This document shows, piece after piece, positions 1 to 5,838 of a stretch of DNA of 6,538 bases. The notes beneath the pieces are model-generated. The model was given only the letters and a program-made list of their open reading frames with translations, was not told where the DNA came from and did not search any database. Positions within the stretch are counted from its first letter, which is position 1. Each line of letters begins with the position of its first letter. The stretch is from NCBI GenBank assembly GCA_964343075.1, contig CAYFGT010000032.1:1-6538 (forward strand), read 5' to 3'. This DNA comes from UBA2588 sp964343075 (GTDB lineage: Bacteria > Chloroflexota > Dehalococcoidia > Lucifugimonadales > UBA3495). The position numbers were made by a program, and so were the translations under genes.

Positions 1-1034
1 CCAAATTGGCGGACCACATCTTCAGAGAAAATAGATGGACTAAAAACAGTTGAAGGTTGCTTCATCAAAGAAAAAGCAATATGAGAAGATGCTTCTTTAT
101 TTCCAACCATTTCTTCTAAAGCAGGAACATACATATACCCTAATATGTCTCCTTTTTTAACAAATTGACCATTCTCAACTTTAATAAATTGCCTATAAAA
201 ATCCTTCGGCTTACCTACCAGATCAGGGATCATATACGGCTCCATCTGATATAAGAATTCCACATTGCTTCCATCATCAGTTGCAATACGAAGAGTAAAA
301 ACGTAAGCGACATGCCACCACGGTGGATCTGAGTTCGAATGATCTACAACGTTGTAAAAGCTTAATTTGGGTAAATTCACATATCCGTCAGCTACTGCAT
401 AAATTGGCGGATAATCTTCTGGTTGGGTAGCGTTCACCCAACGACTATCGGTATTAGAAAAATAAACTTGAGCATCATTATGAGGTCTAGGTGAATTCGC
501 TCCAACTAACGGATGACCAGCTATGATATCTTCGAAATCAACTAAGAATCGATCGCTTTTATTTGTAGCAAAGAATTCCAAGACTGGCACGCTATAACCA
601 GAGGATTGTTCTTGTATCAATTCAAAGGTATCTTTAGTGTCAGATTTAGGAACCATGTCCCTTAGTGCCTCGATATCCATTACACTTTGCAGGCCTGATA
701 TTGCCGAGAATAGCTCATTAGGATTTTCATTAATTTTTTTGAAATCGAAAGAGGTCCCCATATTATTGTTAAGCTGATTGATGAAATATTGTTTTTCAGA
801 ATCGCCCATTTGTCCCCAGCGCGACCTAAAATCATCGCCTTTCTCATCATTATTATTGCCATTATTGTCTGAGACCGAATTCATCTGTGTGTTATTTTTA
901 TTAGAGCTCACATTTTTATTCGATTGAATGGAATCTGCCGCCATTCCATTAGAATTCATATCGGAATTTGGTGGTTCAGACCCACTGCATGCGACAATTA
1001 TTAGGGCAACAAGATAAGGGACAATGTTTTTCAT
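1..1034 (-). CDS. Lipoprotein with degenerate M23-like (lipoyl-fold) domain, 3' end outside window
   Basis: My own reverse-strand translation gives 344 complete codons from the ATG at 1034 and no stop before the window edge, so the C-terminus is missing. The start MKNIVPYLVALIIVAC is a lipoprotein signal peptide with lipobox IVAC (Cys16). Residues 17-66 form an Asn/Ser-rich tether. Residues about 67-150 look helical. An M23-like beta domain follows: a PHNDAQVYF segment (185-192), PIYAVADGYVN (210-220), VKKGDILGYMYVP (292-304) and SSHIAFSL (316-323). In active M23 peptidases the last motif is HxH; here the second His is Ala (His318-Ile-Ala320), so zinc-dependent peptidase activity is doubtful. 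The gene lies 33 nt after the 26-aa microprotein and has no clear Shine-Dalgarno, so translation may depend on the upstream gene. It is probably an outward-facing lipid-anchored protein; its ligand is unknown. Confidence 0.8.
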   Translation of the reverse strand, partial: MKNIVPYLVALIIVACSGSEPPNSDMNSNGMAADSIQSNKNVSSNKNNTQMNSVSDNNGNNNDEKGDDFRSRWGQMGDSEKQYFINQLNNNMGTSFDFKKINENPNELFSAISGLQSVMDIEALRDMVPKSDTKDTFELIQEQSSGYSVPVLEFFATNKSDRFLVDFEDIIAGHPLVGANSPRPHNDAQVYFSNTDSRWVNATQPEDYPPIYAVADGYVNLPKLSFYNVVDHSNSDPPWWHVAYVFTLRIATDDGSNVEFLYQMEPYMIPDLVGKPKDFYRQFIKVENGQFVKKGDILGYMYVPALEEMVGNKEASSHIAFSLMKQPSTVFSPSIFSEDVVRQF

Positions 1035-1067
1035 AATTTGAATATACCTACACTATTTCTGATATTC

Positions 1068-1148
1068 CTAAGGAAGTATTTTCAGCGCTTCATTCAGACC
1101 TGTTTGCAGCTGTCCTAATTCTTTACCAGTTAAGAATTTAAATAACAT
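1068..1148 (-). CDS. 26-aa microprotein, N-terminal paralogue of the 128-aa membrane protein
   Basis: The ORF starts MLFKFLTGKELGQLQTGL, continues NEALKILP and stops at TAG (1068-1070). A strong Shine-Dalgarno, GGGAGGAG on the minus strand (1153-1160), precedes the ATG, with 6 nt between GGAGG and ATG. Its first 18 residues match those of the 128-aa protein at 3149-2763 except Gln13 for His13, while almost all nucleotide differences are synonymous. That argues for a translated peptide rather than random remnant DNA. It is predicted to form a short amphipathic helix with no membrane segment of its own. It sits between the two M23-like lipoprotein genes of this strand, in the position the 128-aa gene occupies before the first one. 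It could be a functional microprotein, a leader peptide for the downstream lipoprotein, or a recently truncated gene copy. Confidence 0.6.
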   Translation of the reverse strand: MLFKFLTGKELGQLQTGLNEALKILP

Positions 1149-1154
1149 ATAACT
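1099..1154 (-). repeat. 56-bp diverged direct repeat, copy 1 (microprotein start)
   Basis: This matches 3100-3155 at 46 of 56 positions without gaps, by my hand alignment. The copy covers codons 1-17 of the microprotein plus about six leader bases. Similarity ends abruptly on both sides. Confidence 0.75.
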
Positions 1155-1160
1155 CCTCCC
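1153..1160 (-). promoter_or_regulatory. Strong Shine-Dalgarno of the 26-aa microprotein
   Basis: The minus strand reads GGGAGGAG, ending 4 nt before the ATG at 1148. It is the strongest ribosome-binding match in the window. The neighbouring lipoprotein starts at 1034 and 2729 have no comparable site. It supports translation of the very short ORF. Confidence 0.65.
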
Positions 1161-1185
1161 GCGATTTAACTCAATTTACTTAATA

Positions 1186-1191
1186 ATTATA
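1186..1191 (-). promoter_or_regulatory. Candidate -10 box upstream of the 26-aa microprotein
   Basis: A perfect TATAAT on the minus strand lies 37 nt before the microprotein ATG, in the 96-nt gap after the 494-aa lipoprotein. No good -35 hexamer sits at 16-18 nt; the nearest TTGAAA (1213-1218) is 21 nt away. An identical TATAAT lies at exactly the same distance from the start of the paralogous 128-aa gene. In AT-rich DNA this hexamer is common, so the call is tentative. Confidence 0.3.
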
Positions 1192-1244
1192 CGTATTTAT
1201 CAAGCTGAAATCTTTCAAAAATCTAGCGATATTTTAAAAAGCTC

Positions 1245-2729
1245 TTATCTCTCATATTCCTTTGCAGCAGAGGTAAACCCTTGAATATCATCTTGTTCGC
1301 TTTCCAAGAAAACTTCTAACCTAAGTTTCCTATTTTCAATAAGTTCCATAAGTACTATACCTACTTCTCCGGAACGTGTATGAGTGGCGATAAGAGGTTT
1401 GTCAGGGACAATGCTACTAATGGCTTTCGTACAATCGGATTGGTCATATACCGAACAATAGGTATATTCAGACAAAGTATATTTAACGATGCCATGCTCT
1501 TTGGTTACTTCATCTGGCAGTATTTCTGGATTGACAATGATAAAATGGTCCGCTCCTGACGAGGTATCAGCTTCTGGCCAGCTGCCCATAGCAACCATCC
1601 AGGCACTGGGGTCTATGTGGTTTGGGACTACTGACACATGACCGGCCCAATACTTATCTCTAGTTAATCCAGCCAAAAAGTTGGTTCCTAACTCGAACCA
1701 GTTGCCTGATAATGTTCCATCAATATCATGGTCTATCTTACCGGCGTATGGTTCGACTTTTCTGAGATTTTTAGACAGTAGAACTTTTCTGATATCTTCT
1801 TTGAAGAACGGAAACGGATCTACTGTATGTAATTTCCATCGTTCGTAATTATAATGTTCAGGGACAACAAATCCAGATAATACAGTGTCGTAATCATATA
1901 CTCCAAAATCTAATGTCTGTGCACCAATACGACCAATCACTTGACCAGATTTTACTGATATACCATTCCAACCTAAATTTACTTCACCTCTACTAAGTTC
2001 CCATTCTTCCACGATTTTGGAGTCCAAATCGGTCAAAAGATCGAAATAGCTATGAAAGGTGCAGGTGTGTGCTATGTCAATTCGCCATTCTCTTTCTTTC
2101 GATTTTCCTGAATCAACACTCGTATCACGCGGGCTTATGTAATATATAACACCATCAGCGATTGCTCTCACTTCATAAGCATTTCTCCCTAAACTCCTAT
2201 CCATAGGATTGAAATACATATGATCTATAGGAGTCACGTGAGCTCCTGACAGATGACCATATGGCCTGATAGAAATAAAATCATCATAATTCATAGGAGA
2301 ATGTTCAAATTCCACTGGACCTGTACCATAACACCCAAAAAAATCATGGAATCTATTTTCTGATTTATTAGTAGCTACATATTCAGGTTTCGTATTCGAT
2401 TCTTTACTACCACTAGCATTTTCCAACGGAACGGTAGTCTTTACCTCGATAACATCACTAGCGGTGCTCGCACCTGATGAGGTTCTTTCAGTATCTGATT
2501 GTGGTTGCGAAGTAATCATCTCTAGAGTAGGTTCTGGTATTAAGGTCACTGGTTCAACTCGATCTACATTCCTCACATCCGTAGTAGTAGATACATGAGT
2601 GATAATCTCTGCTTCAGGAGTATTCTTAGAATCCGTATCATTTAAACAGCCGACTGTAAGCAACAAGAATATGATTAACAGTTTAATATTATTTAACACG
2701 GTTCCTGTATTTCCATTTTTATATAGCAT
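1245..2729 (-). CDS. Lipoprotein with degenerate M23-like domain and C-terminal beta domain, 494 aa
   Basis: A hydrophobic segment (16-27) ends at LLTVGC with Cys28 as the likely lipidated residue; Thr at -3 is unusual. Residues 29-125 are a Thr/Ser/Glu-rich tether. The M23-like domain follows, with HVTPIDHMYF (164-173), YEVRAIADGVIYYI (185-198), IDIAHTCTFHSYFDLL (217-232), VKSGQVIGRIG (259-269) and TLDFGVYD (272-279). Where active M23 enzymes have HLHFE this protein has TLDFG, and the usual YxHL is YFDLL, so several zinc-site residues are absent. Residues about 325-490 form a further beta-rich region including DGTLSGNWF (337-345), YWAGHVSVV (360-368) and a Cys425/Cys433 pair. The ATG at 2729 has no Shine-Dalgarno; a GTG at 2699 preceded by ACAGGAACC would give a cleaner 18-residue signal peptide and may be the real start. 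It lies 33 nt downstream of the 128-aa membrane protein gene, probably co-transcribed. A binding or structural surface role is inferred. Confidence 0.85.
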   Translation of the reverse strand: MLYKNGNTGTVLNNIKLLIIFLLLTVGCLNDTDSKNTPEAEIITHVSTTTDVRNVDRVEPVTLIPEPTLEMITSQPQSDTERTSSGASTASDVIEVKTTVPLENASGSKESNTKPEYVATNKSENRFHDFFGCYGTGPVEFEHSPMNYDDFISIRPYGHLSGAHVTPIDHMYFNPMDRSLGRNAYEVRAIADGVIYYISPRDTSVDSGKSKEREWRIDIAHTCTFHSYFDLLTDLDSKIVEEWELSRGEVNLGWNGISVKSGQVIGRIGAQTLDFGVYDYDTVLSGFVVPEHYNYERWKLHTVDPFPFFKEDIRKVLLSKNLRKVEPYAGKIDHDIDGTLSGNWFELGTNFLAGLTRDKYWAGHVSVVPNHIDPSAWMVAMGSWPEADTSSGADHFIIVNPEILPDEVTKEHGIVKYTLSEYTYCSVYDQSDCTKAISSIVPDKPLIATHTRSGEVGIVLMELIENRKLRLEVFLESEQDDIQGFTSAAKEYER

Positions 2730-2762
2730 TAGTAATACGAATTTGCGCTTATGAGCAGATCT

Positions 2763-3149
2763 TTACCCATTCAATTCAGCTCTAGCTTTCGGATTTAGAA
2801 GATGAATCAGTGCCGCTATTTCAATCACTCCAGTTACAATTATCCAAACAAACATCGGAGCAGGATCTATGGCCGCTAGTACAGATTCAATCAATTTCAA
2901 AACACTCAATACAATGACCAGCCAAAACGCTATTTTGACTCCTTTACCCACCAAAACGGGTACTGCTATTTTTATCAATCCGGCGATCAAAAATACTATA
3001 AGTGGCGCCTCATCATTAACACTTATACTATCCGACGGAAACATGAAAAACAGTGCTGTGAACACTAATATAACTCCACCTAATTGAGACAAAATAAGTC
3101 CTGTCTGTAGATGCCCAAGCTCTTTACCTGTTAAAAATTTAAATAACAT
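2763..3149 (-). CDS. Small four-helix membrane protein, 128 aa, unknown function
   Basis: I do not recognise a named family. A cytosol-like N-terminal segment, MLFKFLTGKELGHLQTGL, is followed by four hydrophobic stretches at about 17-37, 48-68, 71-93 and 98-118, and a short charged tail (NPKARAELNG). Ile60-Lys and Lys72 fall near helix ends. The N-terminal segment is repeated almost exactly by the 26-aa microprotein at 1148-1068, so it appears to be an independent module to which the membrane part is attached. The gene is first in the minus-strand block and has only a weak GAAAG ribosome site. The lipoprotein gene begins 33 nt after its stop, suggesting joint transcription. It may help localise or stabilise the neighbouring lipoprotein, but the sequence does not show this. 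Confidence 0.8.
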   Translation of the reverse strand: MLFKFLTGKELGHLQTGLILSQLGGVILVFTALFFMFPSDSISVNDEAPLIVFLIAGLIKIAVPVLVGKGVKIAFWLVIVLSVLKLIESVLAAIDPAPMFVWIIVTGVIEIAALIHLLNPKARAELNG

Positions 3150-3155
3150 ACAACT
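3100..3155 (-). repeat. 56-bp diverged direct repeat, copy 2 (start of 128-aa gene)
   Basis: This is the partner of 1099-1154, in the same orientation, about 2 kb away. Of nine differences within the coding part, eight fall in synonymous codon changes and one gives Gln/His at residue 13. The pattern suggests selection on the encoded peptide rather than a DNA-level repeat. Confidence 0.75.
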
Positions 3156-3231
3156 TTCACTTATCCTAAATTTCGCTAATAATCGAATTATACAAATTAT
3201 CAGTTACATATACTGGTAAAATCAGACTGAT
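3150..3231. promoter_or_regulatory. Divergent promoter region between the two gene blocks
   Basis: This 82-nt AT-rich stretch separates the minus-strand start at 3149 from the plus-strand start at 3232, so it should hold promoters for both blocks. On the minus strand a perfect TATAAT lies at 3187-3192, 37 nt before the 128-aa start. On the plus strand TATACT at 3209-3214 is a possible -10 box, leaving a very short leader before 3232. No convincing -35 hexamers or operator palindromes are seen. The plus-strand start has no clear Shine-Dalgarno either, which would fit a nearly leaderless transcript. Confidence 0.45.
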
Positions 3232-4101
3232 ATGAATAAAAAATTAAGCATCACTTTGTTTTCATTCATCATGATTGTTATAGGCTGTACTTCAGAATAT
3301 ACAGAACAAGCTTCAGTTCCTACTATGATCATAGAGCCAACGCAAATACTCACTAAAGATTCAAGTGAAATGGTGCTTGGAACCTCCCCAGTAAATACTC
3401 CTGACACTGGCGATCATATTAGGAGAATGAAACCAACCACAAATCCATCAACTCCAGTTGCGGCGGGTTCAGTAATACCATTACCTACTTCTACACCACT
3501 ACTTACTCCTAGTGCTACATCAAAACCCACAATAAGTTTAGAAACAATTCCTATTCCCGCGACACTTGAAACCCAGATTGTGATACCTACTACCCCTACC
3601 ATCAGTCCTATCACAATCCCGACGCCAATACCCCCACCCACTGCCCCGCCAACTAAAGTAGCGACAACTTTTATATCGCAAGTGAATCCGAATCAAGATA
3701 ATCTGGTATTGAGCAGCCTGACTCTCTCTAGAACATCCTTAGGTATTTATCCTGGGGCAGATATCTTAAGTTTTTCAATCAAAAATGATAATAATTCTAC
3801 TGTAGCAGCGGGGGTATCAATATATAAACGGCTAGGCAATCAAACTTTGATAGTTCCAAACCACGACTATAGTCATCTGGTAATACTAGAACCAGGAGAA
3901 ACTAAACGAATAACAATCCAAGAACCTTATCCTCNNNNNNNNNNNNNNNNNNNNNNNNNNNNNNNNNNNNNNNNNNNNNNNNNNNNNNNNNNNNNNNNNN
4001 NNNNNNNNNNNNNNNNNNNNNNNNNNNNNNNNNNGCAATCAAACAACTTGTTGTTTGCAGAAGAAGATACGTTGGTGTATAACGAGCACTTAACACCATG
4101 A
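3232..4101 (+). CDS. Lipoprotein with Pro/Thr-rich tether and CARDB-like Ig domain, interrupted by assembly gap
   Basis: The N-terminus MNKKLSITLFSFIMIVIGC is a standard lipoprotein signal peptide (lipobox VIGC, Cys19). Residues about 65-145 form a tether dominated by Pro, Thr and Ser (for example TPTISPITIPTPIPPPTAPP), of the kind common in surface proteins of Chloroflexota. From about residue 157 a beta-rich segment resembles a CARDB/Ig-like domain: LVLSSLTLSRTSL, ADILSFSIKNDNNSTVAAGVSIY and LEPGETKRITI (219-229). The 100-N gap replaces codons after residue 234. The 21 residues after it start QSNNLLF, which fits the usual end of CARDB domains (acidic residues then SNxxNN-type turns). Reading through the gap is therefore plausible, but true length and frame are unproven. 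The stop overlaps the next start as ATGA, implying translational coupling. Likely role: extracellular adhesion or ligand presentation, inferred only. Confidence 0.75.
   Translation: MNKKLSITLFSFIMIVIGCTSEYTEQASVPTMIIEPTQILTKDSSEMVLGTSPVNTPDTGDHIRRMKPTTNPSTPVAAGSVIPLPTSTPLLTPSATSKPTISLETIPIPATLETQIVIPTTPTISPITIPTPIPPPTAPPTKVATTFISQVNPNQDNLVLSSLTLSRTSLGIYPGADILSFSIKNDNNSTVAAGVSIYKRLGNQTLIVPNHDYSHLVILEPGETKRITIQEPYPXXXXXXXXXXXXXXXXXXXXXXXXXXXXXXXXXXQSNNLLFAEEDTLVYNEHLTP
3935..4034. other. Assembly gap (100 N)
   Basis: Exactly 100 unresolved bases occur, the conventional placeholder for a scaffold gap of unknown size. It falls inside the CARDB-like domain of the lipoprotein gene at 3232-4101. 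Any protein length for that gene is nominal, and an additional gene or repeat could be hidden here. Confidence 0.97.
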
Positions 4102-5474
4102 AACGTATAATTTATATAACATTATTCACCTTGATTATTGGACTCGCCTGTTCTACTACAGACACAGTTGATCCAAGTATAAATCCAGCTGATGAATCAA
4201 CAGAGACATCAAGCCAATCCACTTCATCAATTGAAGCCAATCTTAATCAAGAAACATCCAAAGATGATAATAAAGCTCATGTAAACGTTGAACCCTCAGA
4301 AAAAGATAAGAGCATATCTGATGGATCCAAACCATTGGAAACATCATGTCTATTGGCTGGAGGGGAGACAGTAGAAATAGGATGGAGTGGCAACGACACA
4401 GGCGATAATAGTTGCAATTTATGCATGTGTAGTCCACAAGGATTAGGCTGCACCAAAATGGCATGTCTAGACAATGCAAGTTCGGACTCTCCAGGAGAAC
4501 TGCTTGAATTACCATTGGAATCTTTGGAGTTACCAGAATCAATGACTGAGACAATGGTAGACATAGCAAACGATATGATGCAAGACACGGTCACGCAGAC
4601 CTCGAGTTCATCAGTGCAAGATCCATGCCTGAAAATGCCAGTAAAGACTCGACCTATGTGTTACATGATGATGCAAACATCACAAGCAGACAGAATAGCT
4701 ATGGGACAAAATTTCATGAGCAGCAGCCGAGATGATACTCCCCCTGTTCTTTACAATTTGTTAATAGAAGATTTTGGAGCTTTAAATCCCAAAACATCCA
4801 TGATGGGGCCTTTTAAATTCAGTAAATCATTTGCTGCGGGATCTAAACCAACCGTTTTTGACGAATTCGGAAAAGTGCATGATGCTGGCAAGCCTACGGA
4901 ATATGAAAATCCTACCTTTGAATACAAGTTTCCGGCTGGTACTGAACTACTATCTCCAGTCACAGGGATAGTCGACAATATTTCTTGGCAGCCTACAGAA
5001 TCCTATAAACAAGACGACTGGGAATTAAATATCAAGCCTTCTAGGTTTTCCCAATGGCGCGTATCAATTGATCATATTGTGAGCCTGGGATGTGATCTCA
5101 GTTCTAATGAAGTATGCACAAAACCGTTACTCATAAATGGAGAAGAACTAAAAGTCGGAATGGAAATAAAAGCAGGAGATACTATTGGATACGCGGGCAA
5201 CTGGATAGATACCAGCAATTCAGGAATGAACGAACGTACAGAAATAACTGTCGGTAGATTCGCAGCCGACAAAGTATTTGAAAGCTATTGCCCCATAATG
5301 TATTTACATGAATCGGTGAAACAAGATTATAGGGACAGCATATCTGCATTAATGGATTCATATGAGGAATGGACTGGGAATAATAACTTGTATAATCAAT
5401 CCGAAATGGTAGAACCTGGATGTTTATACGAGCAAATTAACGATATTGGTAACAAAACAACTGTAATAAAGTAA
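4098..5474 (+). CDS. Lipoprotein with pacifastin-like six-Cys module and degenerate M23-like domain, 458 aa
   Basis: The signal peptide MKRIIYITLFTLIIGLAC places the lipidated Cys at 18. A Ser/Thr/Asp/Glu-rich tether (19-80) follows. Residues 84-123 hold six cysteines (84, 106, 109, 111, 118, 123) in the pattern CNxCxC...GxxCTxxxC, preceded by GWSGNDTGDN, matching the second half of pacifastin-type inhibitor modules. The first Cys spacing is longer than in the arthropod domain. A second segment carries Cys177 and Cys188. The C-terminal half is an M23-like domain: NPTFEYKFPAGTELLSPVTGIV (271-292), WRVSIDHIV (320-328), LKVGMEIKAGDTIGYAGNW (351-369) and ERTEITVG (379-386). The last motif replaces the catalytic HxH, so peptidase activity is unlikely. 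Conserved-looking Cys398 and Cys442 may pair. There is no Shine-Dalgarno, but the start overlaps the upstream stop (ATGA). It is probably a surface binding protein. Confidence 0.85.
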   Translation: MKRIIYITLFTLIIGLACSTTDTVDPSINPADESTETSSQSTSSIEANLNQETSKDDNKAHVNVEPSEKDKSISDGSKPLETSCLLAGGETVEIGWSGNDTGDNSCNLCMCSPQGLGCTKMACLDNASSDSPGELLELPLESLELPESMTETMVDIANDMMQDTVTQTSSSSVQDPCLKMPVKTRPMCYMMMQTSQADRIAMGQNFMSSSRDDTPPVLYNLLIEDFGALNPKTSMMGPFKFSKSFAAGSKPTVFDEFGKVHDAGKPTEYENPTFEYKFPAGTELLSPVTGIVDNISWQPTESYKQDDWELNIKPSRFSQWRVSIDHIVSLGCDLSSNEVCTKPLLINGEELKVGMEIKAGDTIGYAGNWIDTSNSGMNERTEITVGRFAADKVFESYCPIMYLHESVKQDYRDSISALMDSYEEWTGNNNLYNQSEMVEPGCLYEQINDIGNKTTVIK

Positions 5475-5478
5475 GGAG
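5473..5478 (+). promoter_or_regulatory. Shine-Dalgarno overlapping the upstream stop codon
   Basis: AAGGAG lies 6 nt before the ATG at 5485 and shares two bases with the TAA of the M23-like lipoprotein gene. This fixes the start of the DUF1330-type gene and indicates co-translation from one mRNA. Confidence 0.75.
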
Positions 5479-5484
5479 CTAATT

Positions 5485-5784
5485 ATGGCTAAAGCATACG
5501 CAATCATTCAAATCAGAGATCATTCAGATGTCTTATCCAAACATCGACCTAATGTGCAACGAATACGTGAAAAATATCAAGGTAAGCTACTAGTAGGAAT
5601 GAACTCATCGGTATCTATTGAAGACAATACCCTAGAAGGATACACAACAGTTGTTTTCTCTTTCCCTGATATAGAATCTGCAAATTCCTTTTACAACGAT
5701 CCAGTGAATCAAGACTTCAAAACCGAATTAAAACAGACACCCGGAGGAGACTTCAAAGGATTCACTGTCGAAGGTAATTCTTAA
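5485..5784 (+). CDS. DUF1330-family dimeric alpha/beta barrel protein, 99 aa
   Basis: Size and motif order fit the DUF1330 family: a first strand AYAIIQIRDHSDV (4-16), YQGKLLVG (31-38) in the position of the family's YGGxxLVRGG, LEGYTTVVFSFPDIESA (50-66) and FYNDPVNQDFK (69-79), equivalent to the WYxSPEYQ helix. The fold is a ferredoxin-like dimeric barrel. Known family members have no agreed reaction. There is no signal peptide, so unlike its upstream partners it should be cytosolic. It starts 10 nt after the lipoprotein stop with a good AAGGAG, so it belongs to the same operon. The family's canonical Arg in LVRGG is replaced by Gly-Met (LVGMN), so this is a divergent member and any active-site inference is weak. 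Confidence 0.8.
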   Translation: MAKAYAIIQIRDHSDVLSKHRPNVQRIREKYQGKLLVGMNSSVSIEDNTLEGYTTVVFSFPDIESANSFYNDPVNQDFKTELKQTPGGDFKGFTVEGNS

Positions 5785-5838
5785 TTATTCGGAATTAAAT
5801 GGTCCCTAAGCACTCGAAATATATAGTTAAAGAACGTT

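Noticed and set aside
680..862. 60-aa ORF on the minus strand
   Set aside because: It lies in another frame inside the lipoprotein gene running from 1034 to the left edge, which has a signal peptide and recognisable domain motifs.
1065..1075. Palindrome TTCCTAAGGAA over the microprotein stop
   Set aside because: The arms are five bases and there is no second copy near a promoter; it is likely chance.
2869..3087. 72-aa plus-strand ORF
   Set aside because: It is antisense to the 128-aa membrane protein; Ser/Thr/Asn-rich composition is what the opposite strand of a hydrophobic gene gives, and no ribosome site supports it.
3414..3641. 75-aa Gly/Val-rich minus-strand ORF
   Set aside because: It is the antisense of the Pro/Thr-rich tether; the Gly/Val composition follows directly from it.
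4243..4594. Two overlapping antisense ORFs of over 100 aa
   Set aside because: Both oppose the cysteine-module region of the lipoprotein gene, which has a signal peptide, translational coupling and domain motifs; the antisense frames show none.
5774..5795. Possible hairpin AATTC...GAATT after the DUF1330-type gene
   Set aside because: The stem is only five AT-rich pairs with a long loop and no T-run follows, so it is not a credible terminator.
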